A DNA stretch of 64,000 bases from Scatomorpha stercorigallinarum. GTDB taxonomy: Bacteria; Bacillota; Clostridia; Oscillospirales; Oscillospiraceae. Positions 16,631-25,703 of this stretch are shown here, piece after piece. The notes below the pieces were generated by a model that was not told the DNA's origin, did not search any database, and saw only the letters and a list, made by a program, of their open reading frames with translations. The translations under genes and the position numbers were made by a program. Numbering within the stretch: position 1 is the first letter of the stretch; every line of letters starts with the position of its first letter. The stretch lies in contig CALXGN010000004.1 of NCBI GenBank assembly GCA_944387865.1, positions 1-64,000 on the forward strand, read 5' to 3'.

Positions 16631-16659
16631 AAAAGAGCCGCCCGCGGGCGGCTCTTTTT
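16631..16659 (-). terminator. Terminator of the first dehydratase operon
   Basis: AAAAGAGCCGCCCG pairs with CGGGCGGCTCTTTT with almost no loop. It lies just after the stop codon at 16674 and is T-rich on the minus strand. Confidence 0.85.
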
Positions 16660-16673
16660 ATATCGGTCAGCGC

Positions 16674-18125
16674 TTATTTGTTCTCAGCGGCCTTCTGGGC
16701 CAGCTCCTGGGCCTTGCGCATCTTGATGATCTGGCAGACAGACTCGATGCGGGTCTTGAGGCTCTCGGGGCTGTAGTCACGGTCATCCCAGAAGTCGGCC
16801 TCGATGTAGTAAGAGGGCACGCCGGTCTTCTCGGTGACCATCTTGGCCATGATCTTCTGCTGGGCGCCGAGCCAGCGGTCGAAGTCGAAGAAGCCGAGGA
16901 TCATGCCGTCGGGGTGGCAGATCTCTATCTTCTCGCACATGGCGTCGGCCTCGTTCTTGAGGTTCATGCACATGCCGTTGCGGGACCAGTTCTCGGCGGC
17001 GCTCATCCAGGGGTCGTCCTTGTAGCGGCTGGGGCTCATCTCGAGCTTGGAGTGAGTCAGCGCGCTGGAGAAGCCGGTGATGACGCCGTTGTCGCGGAAG
17101 TACTTGCCGACCCATGGCACGCAGAAGGGCAGGTTGTAGAAGCCGACCTTCGGGGTGTCCTTCGGCATGACGCCTTCGCCGGCCTTGATGGCGGCGCGGA
17201 CTTCCTTGGTCAGGGTGTCGATGGCGTCCTCAAGGTACTTGAAGCCGGTGTTGAAGGGGACGGTCAGGCACTGCTGCAGCATGGTCAGGGTCTCGCCGCC
17301 GACGACGGGCGGGTTGGCGTTGGTGCACAGCTGGGTGAGCATCTCGGCCTTGAAGCCCATGCGGCCGCATTCCTTGTTGGCCTTGGCCAGGTCTTCGTCG
17401 GTGATGGTGACGCCGCAGTTCTCCTCGATGGCCTTGACGCCGAGCTTCATCTGGTCGCTCATGAACTTCAGGCGCTCGTCCATCAGGTCCTCGCGCTCGG
17501 AGAAGTCGGCATCGTGCGGGACGCGGGAGACGTGGTACTTCCACTTCTTGCCGGTGATGCCCTGGATCATCTCGTCGGTCTTGGGGCCCTCGTCGCAGTT
17601 GAAGCCCCAGCTCCAGATGAGGTCGGGGGCGGCGATGGTACCGGTGACGTAGGCGCCGAGGCGCATCTTGTTCAGCGGGCAGTGGCGGCAGCCGTAGGTG
17701 AAGCCGTACTCCTCAGCGACGGTGAGGAAGGGGGCGGCGGCGTGGAAGAAGGAGTTGAGGGTGTTGACCATCAGCAGGTCGGGGAAGCCGATGAAGATCT
17801 TGTCCCCGCCGGCGTACTTGGCGGCATAGTAGTAGTTGGCGATGGCGGGCAGGATGCCGTAGAGGATCTTGACGCCGCTTTCCTTCATCTCCGGGGTGTG
17901 GACGATGTCGGCCAGCTCGCGCAGATAGGCGCCGAGCATCTTGCGGACGCCCAGGTACTTGAGGTCCCAGTTCTGGGGCAGGTACACGTCGAGGGCGTAC
18001 TCGATCTTGTCGTCGGTGAGCTTGCAGCGCTCGGCGGTCTCCAGCCAGCGGGGGAGGAAGGCTTCGAGCTCCTCGCCCTCGAAAGCGGCGAGCTCAAGCA
18101 GTTCGCGGTTTACATCTCTAGCCAT
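16674..18125 (-). CDS. 2-hydroxyacyl-CoA dehydratase-family subunit B (copy 1)
   Basis: The 483-aa protein belongs to the HgdB/BcrB/FldB family (2-hydroxyacyl-CoA dehydratase or benzoyl-CoA reductase subunits). Candidate iron-sulfur ligands are Cys in YGCRHCPLNKMR (about 145) and FNCDEGPKTDEM (about 175). The C-terminal block LGFFDFDRWLGAQQKIM, then YYIEADFWDDRDYS, is typical of the family. It is translated from the same operon as the 384-aa subunit (ATG-TAA overlap at 18125). The heterodimer would bind a low-potential [4Fe-4S] cluster and receive single electrons from an ATP-hydrolysing activator, probably the one at 37640. Substrate is unknown. Confidence 0.85.
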   Translation of the reverse strand: MARDVNRELLELAAFEGEELEAFLPRWLETAERCKLTDDKIEYALDVYLPQNWDLKYLGVRKMLGAYLRELADIVHTPEMKESGVKILYGILPAIANYYYAAKYAGGDKIFIGFPDLLMVNTLNSFFHAAAPFLTVAEEYGFTYGCRHCPLNKMRLGAYVTGTIAAPDLIWSWGFNCDEGPKTDEMIQGITGKKWKYHVSRVPHDADFSEREDLMDERLKFMSDQMKLGVKAIEENCGVTITDEDLAKANKECGRMGFKAEMLTQLCTNANPPVVGGETLTMLQQCLTVPFNTGFKYLEDAIDTLTKEVRAAIKAGEGVMPKDTPKVGFYNLPFCVPWVGKYFRDNGVITGFSSALTHSKLEMSPSRYKDDPWMSAAENWSRNGMCMNLKNEADAMCEKIEICHPDGMILGFFDFDRWLGAQQKIMAKMVTEKTGVPSYYIEADFWDDRDYSPESLKTRIESVCQIIKMRKAQELAQKAAENK

Positions 18126-19279
18126 TATTTTGCCTCCTTAATACTGTCAACAAAGCTCTCGAGCCTGGTGGTGAGCGGAGCCATGGCCTCGCGGGAGTAC
18201 TCGTAGGAGCTCTCCAGCTTCATGATGGGCACATTGATCTCCTTGATCCACTTGGCGATGCAGGTGTATTCCATGTCGTAGATCTCGTCGAAGGAGAGCT
18301 GATACCAGAGCACGCCGTCGATGCGGTACTCCTCGATGAGCTTCTTGAGGTGCTCGAAGCGGGTCTCCCAGGCGGGCTGGAAGATGCACTGCGGCACCTT
18401 GTCGTCGTAGATGGCCTTCGCATAGGCCTCGACCACGTCGCCCTCGGTGCTGATGTCGTTGTGGAACGGGCGGATGCACTCGTCCAGGAACTCGCAGACG
18501 ATGGAGCCGCCCGCGCTCTCGATGATGCTGGGGACGACATAGTCGCCGGCGGCGACGCCGCGGCCCATGATGAGGATGCGCGGGGCGTCCTTCGCGTGGG
18601 CGCCGGGGGCGTTCTCCAGCTCGGCGTAGATCTGCTTGAGGGCCTCGATGCTGGTGTCGTAATCGACGCGCAGCGTGTAGTGGTTCAGGCGGATGAAGTC
18701 GCTGAAGGTGATGGGCGGGTTGTCCTTCTTGCGCAGGTCGTCGATCTTGCGCAGCCAGGCGTTGATCTCGTTGGTCTTGGCATAGGCGGCGCGGATGGCA
18801 TCGTCGTCGATGGCGTGGCCGACGAGCTCCTCGAGCATCTTGCGGAAGTCGCGCAGCTCCTTGCGGTAGTACTCGCGGGAGATCTCGACGGTGTAGTCCG
18901 CGGGGACGCCGACCTTGTACACGGGCAGGCCCTTGTACTCCAGGACCTCGCACATACGGCCGTAGTGGCTGTCATGCTGCTGGATGACAATCTTGTCCGC
19001 GATGGGCATGACGGCGTCCAGGCCCAGCAGGTAGTTGCCGACCATGGAGGCGGCCAGCGGGTTCATGAAGCGGAGCATGTAGTCGAGCGTGGCCTCGGGG
19101 GGCTGGGGGTCGCCGCCGCGCATGATGAGGTAATCCTCGATCCCGGCAGCGGTCATCCACTGTTCGGGCACATAGTCGCCGAAGTATTCAATGACCTTCT
19201 TGCCTTCGGCTTTTTCTCTGATAAGCTGCATCGGGCGATCCGCGGAGAGCTTTTCGAGCTTTTCCAGAATCTCTTTCAC
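18125..19279 (-). CDS. 2-hydroxyacyl-CoA dehydratase-family subunit A (copy 1)
   Basis: The 384-aa protein is a smaller subunit of the same family (HgdA/BcrC/FldC-like). Conserved features include MNPLAASMVGNYLLGLD, KVGVPADYTVEISREYY and the C-terminal DGVLWYQLSFDEIYDMEY. It keeps cysteines in GRMCEVLEY, VCEFLDEC, PQCIFQP and YTCIAKW, so it can carry its own cluster. It is the first gene of a two-gene minus-strand operon and is divergent from the MFS gene at 19707. A ribosome site (GGAGGTCTC) precedes the ATG. Confidence 0.85.
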   Translation of the reverse strand: MKEILEKLEKLSADRPMQLIREKAEGKKVIEYFGDYVPEQWMTAAGIEDYLIMRGGDPQPPEATLDYMLRFMNPLAASMVGNYLLGLDAVMPIADKIVIQQHDSHYGRMCEVLEYKGLPVYKVGVPADYTVEISREYYRKELRDFRKMLEELVGHAIDDDAIRAAYAKTNEINAWLRKIDDLRKKDNPPITFSDFIRLNHYTLRVDYDTSIEALKQIYAELENAPGAHAKDAPRILIMGRGVAAGDYVVPSIIESAGGSIVCEFLDECIRPFHNDISTEGDVVEAYAKAIYDDKVPQCIFQPAWETRFEHLKKLIEEYRIDGVLWYQLSFDEIYDMEYTCIAKWIKEINVPIMKLESSYEYSREAMAPLTTRLESFVDSIKEAK

Positions 19280-19706
19280 GTCTCAAGAGACCTCCTTTGA
19301 TATTGATAGCCGGTTTTTGCCCGCGCCAAGCGCCAGCTGCTTGACACGTAAATAACAATATCATCTTTTGCGCGGCAAATCAACAGGCGAAAGTAATTTC
19401 GGCCGTCTACACAAATTTCGCACAAAAATTTGGACAATATGGTGAAATTGAAAGCAAAACATGAAATATACGAATAATTTACACAGTATATATTGTTCAA
19501 AAATTCCCGCTATCAGGCGGTTTTTGCCCCACAAAACACCGTTTATGGTATAAAAAGCGGGAAAATTCCCCCAAAAGGGTGGCTCTTGACAGGCTTGAAA
19601 GAAGATAATATATTAACAATGCCGGTAAAGTGTACGTCGTAAATTATGCCCGCAGTGCCAGCTGCGAATAGCTCACTAAAACGACATTTATATGGGAGCT
19701 GCTATT
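19280..19706. promoter_or_regulatory. Divergent control region between dehydratase pair 1 and the MFS gene
   Basis: This 427-bp AT-rich gap holds no gene. On the plus strand TTGACA (19586-19591), a 17-bp spacer and TATATT (19609-19614) form a strong promoter for the MFS gene. A single CGTCTACA (19404-19411) resembles the TGTCTACA boxes upstream of the Vor operon. A minus-strand promoter must exist but none stands out clearly. Confidence 0.6.
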
Positions 19707-20879
19707 ATGTTAAAGTCTAAAGGTAAGATCCAGATAGGTATCTACACCGTGGCCATCCTGATGATGGGCGTGGTCGGCATCGCCAGCTCGCTCAGCGTTA
19801 TTGGCGCAAACTTCCCGGACCTGGACCAGACCAAGGTCCAGAGCCTGATCACCATCCCCTGCATCGTCATCATCCCGGTGACGCTGGCTGTGGGCGCGCT
19901 GATGAAAGTGATGAGCAAAAAGCTGCTGAGCCTGATCGGCGTGGTGCTCTTCCTGATCGGCGGCGTGGGCCCCGCGTTCAGCGATTCCTTCTTCGCCATC
20001 CAGGTGCTGCGCGGCGTGTTCGGCGCCGGCGTGGGCATCCTGCAGGTCGTCAGCACCGCCCTGGTGGCGGAGAACTTTGAAGGCGCCGAGCGCGACAAGG
20101 TGCAGGGCAACCTGCAGGCCTTCCAGATGTTCGGCTGCGCCGTGATGGTGTTCGTCGGCGGCTGGCTTGCCACCGCCAGCTGGAACGGCGTGTTCTATGT
20201 CCACCTGATCGGCGTCATCACCCTGGTGTGCGTCCTCGTGTGCCTGCCCAACGTCAAGCCCGTGGCGGAGGCCAAGACCTCCGGCGCCCCGGCGGAAAAG
20301 GGCAAGCTCACCGGCAAGATGTGGGTCTGGATGGTCGTCGCCTTCTTCGTGTTCTGCACGGGCCAGATCTACTCTAACGGCAACGCCTACCTGCTGGTGG
20401 AAAAGGGCATCGGCGACTCCGCCGCGTCCGGCACCGGCATGGCCTTCTTCTGCGTCGGCGGCATCCTCATGGGCCTTGTCTACGGCAAGCTGGCCCAGGC
20501 CCTGAAGAGCTACACCATGGGCGTCGGCTTCCTGCTGATGGCCGCTTCCTATGTGGTGATGGCCTTTGCCCCGAGCATCATCGTGTTCTATATCGGCTGC
20601 CTGATCCTCGGCCTGGGCATGAGCATCGTTATGCCGAACGTGTTCCTGAACGTCGGCGCTTCCGTGCCGCCCGCGTCCGTGGGCATGGCGCTGTCCATCG
20701 CCACCTGCATCCAGAACTTCGGCCAGTTCTGCAGCCCGTATATCGTCAACCCCATCTCCGCCGCTGTGGGCGCTGAGGGCATGACCAACGTCGCCAGCTT
20801 CTATGTGGCTGCCGCCGTGGGCGCGGTGCTGGGCGTGGCGATGCTCATCAAGGGCGCTGCGGACAGCAAGAAGGCCTGA
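19707..20879 (+). CDS. MFS transporter
   Basis: The 390-aa protein has 12 predicted membrane helices with a central hydrophilic loop (about 185-210), as in major facilitator superfamily permeases. The ATG at 19707 is chosen because GGGAG lies 8 nt upstream; the ATG at 19692 would place that site inside the gene. It is divergent from dehydratase pair 1 and 39 bp ahead of the flavoprotein gene, which suggests transport of the substrate or product of the dehydratase system. Substrate is unknown. Confidence 0.88.
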   Translation: MLKSKGKIQIGIYTVAILMMGVVGIASSLSVIGANFPDLDQTKVQSLITIPCIVIIPVTLAVGALMKVMSKKLLSLIGVVLFLIGGVGPAFSDSFFAIQVLRGVFGAGVGILQVVSTALVAENFEGAERDKVQGNLQAFQMFGCAVMVFVGGWLATASWNGVFYVHLIGVITLVCVLVCLPNVKPVAEAKTSGAPAEKGKLTGKMWVWMVVAFFVFCTGQIYSNGNAYLLVEKGIGDSAASGTGMAFFCVGGILMGLVYGKLAQALKSYTMGVGFLLMAASYVVMAFAPSIIVFYIGCLILGLGMSIVMPNVFLNVGASVPPASVGMALSIATCIQNFGQFCSPYIVNPISAAVGAEGMTNVASFYVAAAVGAVLGVAMLIKGAADSKKA

Positions 20880-20918
20880 TAGCGGGACGATCTCAGTTGT
20901 TTTGAAAGGAAAGCTGTT

Positions 20919-22331
20919 ATGTACGATTACGATGTAGTATGCATAGGCGGCGGCCCGGGCGGGTCCGCTTCGGCCATGCGCTGCGCCGACCGCGGCAAGA
21001 AGGTGGCGCTTATCGAGGCAAGGACGCGCAACGGCTCCGGCGGCACCTGCGTCAACCGCGGGTGCATCCCCACCAAGGCGCTGATGGCCTCCGCCAACCT
21101 CTACGCCTCCATCAAGGAAGCGGCCGCCTTCGGCATCAATGTTGACATGAGCGCCGTCACCGTGGATTTCAAGGCCATCGACAAGCGCAAGAACCAGGTC
21201 ATCAACGGCCTTGGCTTCGGCCTGGAGGCCATGCTCTGGAAAAAGGCCCGCGGCATCACCGTCATCAAGGGCCGCGCCAGGCTGCTGGACGCGCACACCA
21301 TCGAGGTGGACAACGGCAAGACGAAAAAGACCGTCACCGCGGAGAACATCGTCATCGCCGTGGGCAGCGAGCCGGCGGAGATACCCGCTTTCCACGTTGA
21401 CCACGAGAAGATCATCACCTCCAACGAGATCATGGACTTCTCGCGCCCGCTGCCCGGCAGCATCGTGATAATCGGCTCCGGCGCCATCGGCCTCGAGTAC
21501 GGCCACATCTACAGCATATACGGCGTGGACGTGACCATCGTGGAGATGATGCCGAACCTGGTGCCCGCACTGCACGACACGGAGATCACGGACGCCGTCA
21601 AGGCTTCGCTGGAGAAGCGCGGCGTCAAGGTGAAGTGCGGCAGCGGCGTCGCCGCCGTCGAGGTACAGCCGGACGGCAAGGTGAAGAGCACGCTCGCCAA
21701 CGGCGAGGAGCTCTGGTCCGATGAGGTGCTGGTGGCCATCGGCCGCACGCTGAACACCCGCGGCATGGGCCTTGAGGAAGTCGGCGTGAAGATGGAAAAG
21801 AACGGGCAGATCGTCACCGACGAGCACATGCGCACCAGCGTGCCCAACATTTTCGCCGCGGGCGACATCACGGAGGGCACCCAGCTTTCCGACAAGGCGC
21901 AGCGCCAGGGCCTGGTGATAGCCGAGACCATCGCCGGCAATGACTACTACATCAACTACGACGCCATCCCGGCCACCATGTTCATGGAGCCGGAGATCGC
22001 CATGGTGGGCCTGACGGTGGCCGACGCAGAAGAGCGCGGCATCGAGGTCATCAGCGGCAGCCTGCCCTTCTCCTCCAACGAGAAGGCCATGGCCATCGGC
22101 AAGACCGAGGGCGTGATGAAGGTCGTGGCCCGCAAGGATGACCATGTCATCATCGGCGCGCAGATCTTCGGCCACGAGGCCTGCGACCTGATCGCCGAGT
22201 TCACCGTCGCCGTGGAGAACGGCCTCACGCTGGAGCAGGTGTACAACTCCATGCACCCGCACCCGACGGTCACCGAGATGATACTCGAGACCTGCAAGCG
22301 CGCTGTGGGCCTTTCCTTCGACAAGGGCTGA
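20919..22331 (+). CDS. Dihydrolipoamide-dehydrogenase-like FAD disulfide oxidoreductase
   Basis: The 470-aa protein shows the FAD-binding GGGPGGSASA at the N-terminus, the redox-active pair CVNRGC (about 45-50), an NAD-binding GSGAIGLEYG (about 185-195) and the C-terminal active-site block HPHPTVTEM. It belongs to the lipoamide dehydrogenase/mercuric reductase family. No lipoyl protein or 2-oxoacid E2 gene is nearby, so it may serve another dithiol or redox partner in the dehydratase locus, for example the CxxC protein at 37424. That link is inferred. Confidence 0.9.
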   Translation: MYDYDVVCIGGGPGGSASAMRCADRGKKVALIEARTRNGSGGTCVNRGCIPTKALMASANLYASIKEAAAFGINVDMSAVTVDFKAIDKRKNQVINGLGFGLEAMLWKKARGITVIKGRARLLDAHTIEVDNGKTKKTVTAENIVIAVGSEPAEIPAFHVDHEKIITSNEIMDFSRPLPGSIVIIGSGAIGLEYGHIYSIYGVDVTIVEMMPNLVPALHDTEITDAVKASLEKRGVKVKCGSGVAAVEVQPDGKVKSTLANGEELWSDEVLVAIGRTLNTRGMGLEEVGVKMEKNGQIVTDEHMRTSVPNIFAAGDITEGTQLSDKAQRQGLVIAETIAGNDYYINYDAIPATMFMEPEIAMVGLTVADAEERGIEVISGSLPFSSNEKAMAIGKTEGVMKVVARKDDHVIIGAQIFGHEACDLIAEFTVAVENGLTLEQVYNSMHPHPTVTEMILETCKRAVGLSFDKG

Positions 22332-22349
22332 GATAAAAAATGCGATCGG

Positions 22350-22377
22350 GAGCCCCCCGGCTCGTTCCGGGGGGCTC
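22350..22377 (+). other. Strong intergenic hairpin
   Basis: AGCCCCCCGG (22351-22360) pairs with CCGGGGGGCT (22367-22376) across 6 nt. There is no T-run, so it is more likely an mRNA stabiliser or partial terminator between the flavoprotein and methyltransferase genes. Confidence 0.55.
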
Positions 22378-22400
22378 TGTGCGTGGAAAGAGAGGTGCGC

Positions 22401-23081
22401 ATGGAGCTGAGGGAGGCTTTCGTGGCCCGCAAGGGCCGCTTCCGGCTGCTGGACAGGGGGCTGGGCATCGCCGGCTGGGCGGCGGACGCGCCGCTGCTGG
22501 AGGTGGGATGCGCCACCGGCGAGGGCACGGCCCATCTGCTCTCGCGCGGCTACACGCGCCTCACCGCCGTGGACATCGACGCGGCGGCCGCCGGCGCGGC
22601 CGCCCGGCGCGCGCCGGGCGCGCGCATCATCTGCGCGGACGCGCGCGCCCTGCCGTTGGCAAGCGGCGGCTTTTGCGGTATAATAAGCGAAGCGGCCTTC
22701 TCCGTCATCCCCGGCAAGGAGGCGGCCGCCGGGGAGTATGCCCGCGTGCTGCGGCGCGGCGGGAGCGTGCTGCTCTGTGATTTCGCCCTCGCCGGGGACG
22801 GCGAAGGGCGCGGCCGGCCCGGCATACCCTGCCTGGACGGCGTGCAGAGCATGGCGCGCTACCACGCCATTTTCGAGGGCGCCGGATTCGCCTGCGCCTA
22901 TGAAAAAGAGGAATATGGGGAGTACATCGGCATCGCCATGAGCCTGGGACGGGCCTTCGGCGTGCCTCCGGCGGAGGCGGGGCGCTACATCGTCGCGGCC
23001 TTCGGGAAAGACGGCTATGTGGCGGACTTTTTCGCCCACGCGCGCCTTACCTACTGCCAGATGCTCTTCAAAAAGGTATGA
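22401..23081 (+). CDS. Class I SAM-dependent methyltransferase
   Basis: The 226-aa protein has the SAM-binding motif LLEVGCATGEGTAHLL (about 35-50) followed by a conserved acidic residue in VDIDAAAAG and a motif II-like region IICADARALPL. The ATG at 22401 has GAGAGG 5 nt upstream; an in-frame GTG at 22383 is possible. Its stop overlaps the next radical SAM gene, indicating a shared operon. It may act with the radical SAM proteins in cofactor or peptide modification, as in the Desulfovibrio DVU_1556-type gene neighbourhood; this similarity is recalled, not computed. Confidence 0.8.
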   Translation: MELREAFVARKGRFRLLDRGLGIAGWAADAPLLEVGCATGEGTAHLLSRGYTRLTAVDIDAAAAGAAARRAPGARIICADARALPLASGGFCGIISEAAFSVIPGKEAAAGEYARVLRRGGSVLLCDFALAGDGEGRGRPGIPCLDGVQSMARYHAIFEGAGFACAYEKEEYGEYIGIAMSLGRAFGVPPAEAGRYIVAAFGKDGYVADFFAHARLTYCQMLFKKV

Positions 23082-24352
23082 ATATGGAAACAAGGCTCAT
23101 TTGCAAGACGAAAAGCGTCTGTCCCGTCTGCCTGAGGGAGATATACGCGGACATCGCCGCGCGCCCGGACGGGATATACATGGACAAGCGCTGCCCGGAG
23201 CACGGGGAGTTCTCCACGCTCGTCTGGGCGGACACGGCCGAGGGCTATCTCCGCTGGCTCTCCGCCGGCGGCATAGATACCGCCGCGCTGCCGCAGACGG
23301 AGGAAGAGGTGGAGCGCGCCCTCGCGGGGGCGTCCTTCGCGGATGCGGCGGCCTCCCTGCCCGCCACGGCGGCGCTGATGACCACCAGCCGCTGCAACAT
23401 GGGCTGCCCCGTGTGCTTCACGCGCGACACGCACGAGGCGCTGCACCAGCCGGGCCTCGCCGAGTGCGAGCGGCTGCTGAGGCATTACCGTGAAGCTGCG
23501 GGCGAGGACGCGGCCGTGGAGTTCTGCGGCGGCGAGCCGACCGTGAGGGGCGACATCATGGAGCTCGCCCGGCTGGCCCGGGACCTGGGTTTCGGGCTCA
23601 TACAGCTCAACACCAACGGCATCAAGCTGGCGGAGAGCGCGGAGTTTTGCCGAGAGCTGCGCGAAAACGGTGTCACCACCGCCTATCTGGGCTTTGACGC
23701 CATGCACGAGCAGCCCTATTACGCAAAGTACGGCAGGCCCATGCTTGAGACGAAGCTCCGCGCCGTGGAGAACGCCGCCGCGGCCGGCCTCGCCGTCGTG
23801 CTGGTCTGCTGCGTGATACCCGGCGAGAACGACGGAGACCTGGGGGCCATCGTGGAGTACGCGAAGGCGCACATGCCGGCCGTGAAGGGCGTATACTTCC
23901 AGCCCATCAGCTATTTCGGCGTCTATCCGCCGGACAAAATACGGCGCATCACCATCCCGGACGTGATACGCCGGGTGGCCGCGCAGTGCCCGGACGTGTC
24001 GGAGCGTGACTTCGGCCCCGGCGCCTACGACCACGCGCAGTGCTCCTTCAACGCCGCCTATGTGCAGGACAAAAACGGCGCGCTGAGACCGCTCACGCGC
24101 TTTGCCCCCCGGCAGGCGGAGGCGGACGCCGTCCACCGCGTGAGGAAGAACCTGGCCCTCTCCTGGACGCCCAGCGGCCGCCGGATGCTGACCATCGGCG
24201 GCATGGCCTTCCAGGACGCCTGGAACATCGACCTGCTGCGCGTGAGGCGCTGCTCCATACAGATAATACAGAAAGACGGGAGGCTGATACCGCTGTGCAG
24301 CAAATATCTCAGCAGCGTGCGCGGCGAAAAGCTCTTCCCGGGGATAGGGTGA
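23078..24352 (+). CDS. Radical SAM protein, TrsS/Tes-like subfamily (copy 1)
   Basis: The 424-aa protein has an N-terminal metal-binding segment (CPVCLREIYADI, then CPEHGEFSTLVW, residues 12-45), then a radical SAM core with the cluster motif CNMGCPVC (about 102-109) and the GGEPTVRGD SAM-binding motif. A C-terminal domain carries further residues (FQDAWNIDLLRVRRC). The N-terminal CPxC/CPEHG signature marks an unusual radical SAM subfamily that includes tetraether-synthase-like and TrsS-like proteins. It overlaps the methyltransferase by 4 bp and is 4 bp ahead of the CoA ligase. The reaction is unknown. Confidence 0.85.
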   Translation: MNMETRLICKTKSVCPVCLREIYADIAARPDGIYMDKRCPEHGEFSTLVWADTAEGYLRWLSAGGIDTAALPQTEEEVERALAGASFADAAASLPATAALMTTSRCNMGCPVCFTRDTHEALHQPGLAECERLLRHYREAAGEDAAVEFCGGEPTVRGDIMELARLARDLGFGLIQLNTNGIKLAESAEFCRELRENGVTTAYLGFDAMHEQPYYAKYGRPMLETKLRAVENAAAAGLAVVLVCCVIPGENDGDLGAIVEYAKAHMPAVKGVYFQPISYFGVYPPDKIRRITIPDVIRRVAAQCPDVSERDFGPGAYDHAQCSFNAAYVQDKNGALRPLTRFAPRQAEADAVHRVRKNLALSWTPSGRRMLTIGGMAFQDAWNIDLLRVRRCSIQIIQKDGRLIPLCSKYLSSVRGEKLFPGIG

Positions 24353-24356
24353 TATC

Positions 24357-25703
24357 ATGAGCATAAGTTTACAGGAAGGGCTTTACGGCCTCTGCCGGAT
24401 GAGGATAGAGGGCGACGACGAGTTCAGGGCGCAGTCCGGGCGCAGCGATTTTTCCGTGGTGGACGACGCGCTGTTTGACGAATACCGCCTCTTCCAGCTC
24501 AAGCGTACCGTGCATCGCGTGCGCACGAAGAGCCCCTTCTACAGGCGGCTCTTTGAGTCCGCCGGCGTCACCGAGGACGACCTGCACACCCTCGCGGACA
24601 TAGCGAAGCTGCCCTTTACCTTCCCCCGCGACCTCTCCGGCACCAGCTACAGCCTGATGTGCACCTCGCAGGGGGATGTGGAAAAGCCGGTGACCTTCTA
24701 CTCCTCCGGCTCCACGGGCACCAAGAAGCGCATCTTTTTCTCCAAGGCCGACATCCAGAAGATATTCGACTTTCTCCCGCGCGGCATGAACACGGTCGTT
24801 GATCGCGGCGAGGGGCGCGTGCTGGTGTTTCTGCAGAACTCGCAGGGCCGCGGTATCGGCGGCATCCTCGCCGCCAGCTGCACGGCCTACGGCATCGAGA
24901 GCTGGGCGGCGGATCTGCAGGACAACACGGACGACATCTGGAAGGCCACGACCGAGCGCGGCGTTAACGTCTGGTTCGGCGACGCCATCACCATCTACCG
25001 CGCGACGAAGATACTCGCGCAGCAGCACGACCTGCGCGCCGTGGGCATGAAGTGCATCTTCATCACCATGAGCAACATCCCCGACAGCATGGTGGATTAC
25101 CTGCGCGAGGCCTGGGGCTGCCGCGTGAGCACGCACTACGGCCTCACCGAGAGCGGCTGGGGCCTGGCCGTTGACTGCGACACCTGCCCCGGCTACCACT
25201 ACGACGAGCTCGACCACTGGGTGGAGGTCGTGGACCCGGAGACCGGCGAGCCGCTGCCGGAGGGGGAGGAGGGCGAGGTCGTGCTGACGAACATCGCCCG
25301 CGACTGCATGCCGCTCATCCGCTACCGCACGGGCGACATCGCCGTCATGCAAAAGAGCGTCTGCGGCAGCCATCTCGCCGTGCTCGGGCACATCCGCCGC
25401 CGCAAGGAGGGCGCCACGCAGTATAACGGCCACTACATCTACCCCGCGCTCTTCGACGAGGTGCTCTTCTCCACGGACGGCCTGCTCGACTACCGCATTT
25501 TCCTCGACGGCGGGCGCATCAGCCTCGACGTGGAGTGCCTGGACGAGGGCGCCTTCGATACCGAAACGCTCAAAGCGCGCATCATGGCCCTGCCCTTCAT
25601 GGCCGGCGCGCCGGAGGTCGAAATAAAGCTCCTCCCCTGCGGCGCGCTGAGGGAGGTCTGCTACGAGAAGAAGCGCATACTTGCGAGGGAAGAAAATGGC
25701 TGA
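24357..25703 (+). CDS. AMP-forming CoA ligase, PaaK-like
   Basis: The 448-aa adenylate-forming enzyme resembles phenylacetate-CoA ligases: P-loop YSSGSTGTKKRIFF (about 118-131), the adenine-binding HYGLTESGWGLA (about 259) and YRTGDIAVM (about 321), then a small C-terminal AMP-binding lid domain. It would activate a carboxylic acid as an acyl-AMP and transfer it to CoA or another thiol. It lies between two radical SAM genes in a tight operon and overlaps the second. It resembles DVU_1553-type ligases (recalled). Substrate is unknown; an aromatic or hydroxy acid for the dehydratase is one option. Confidence 0.85.
   Translation: MSISLQEGLYGLCRMRIEGDDEFRAQSGRSDFSVVDDALFDEYRLFQLKRTVHRVRTKSPFYRRLFESAGVTEDDLHTLADIAKLPFTFPRDLSGTSYSLMCTSQGDVEKPVTFYSSGSTGTKKRIFFSKADIQKIFDFLPRGMNTVVDRGEGRVLVFLQNSQGRGIGGILAASCTAYGIESWAADLQDNTDDIWKATTERGVNVWFGDAITIYRATKILAQQHDLRAVGMKCIFITMSNIPDSMVDYLREAWGCRVSTHYGLTESGWGLAVDCDTCPGYHYDELDHWVEVVDPETGEPLPEGEEGEVVLTNIARDCMPLIRYRTGDIAVMQKSVCGSHLAVLGHIRRRKEGATQYNGHYIYPALFDEVLFSTDGLLDYRIFLDGGRISLDVECLDEGAFDTETLKARIMALPFMAGAPEVEIKLLPCGALREVCYEKKRILAREENG

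Noticed and set aside
16569..19300. Long plus-strand frames opposite the first dehydratase pair
   Set aside because: They are antisense to well-conserved subunits with clear Cys motifs and have Val/Leu/Gly/Asp-biased composition typical of shadows.
22350..22377. Rho-independent terminator after the flavoprotein gene
   Set aside because: The stem is strong but no T-run follows, so I list it only as a hairpin.
19710..23093. 1127-codon open frame on the minus strand
   Set aside because: It covers clear plus-strand genes (MFS, flavoprotein, methyltransferase), is His/Ala/Asp/Gly-rich and lacks any domain; a GC-skew shadow.
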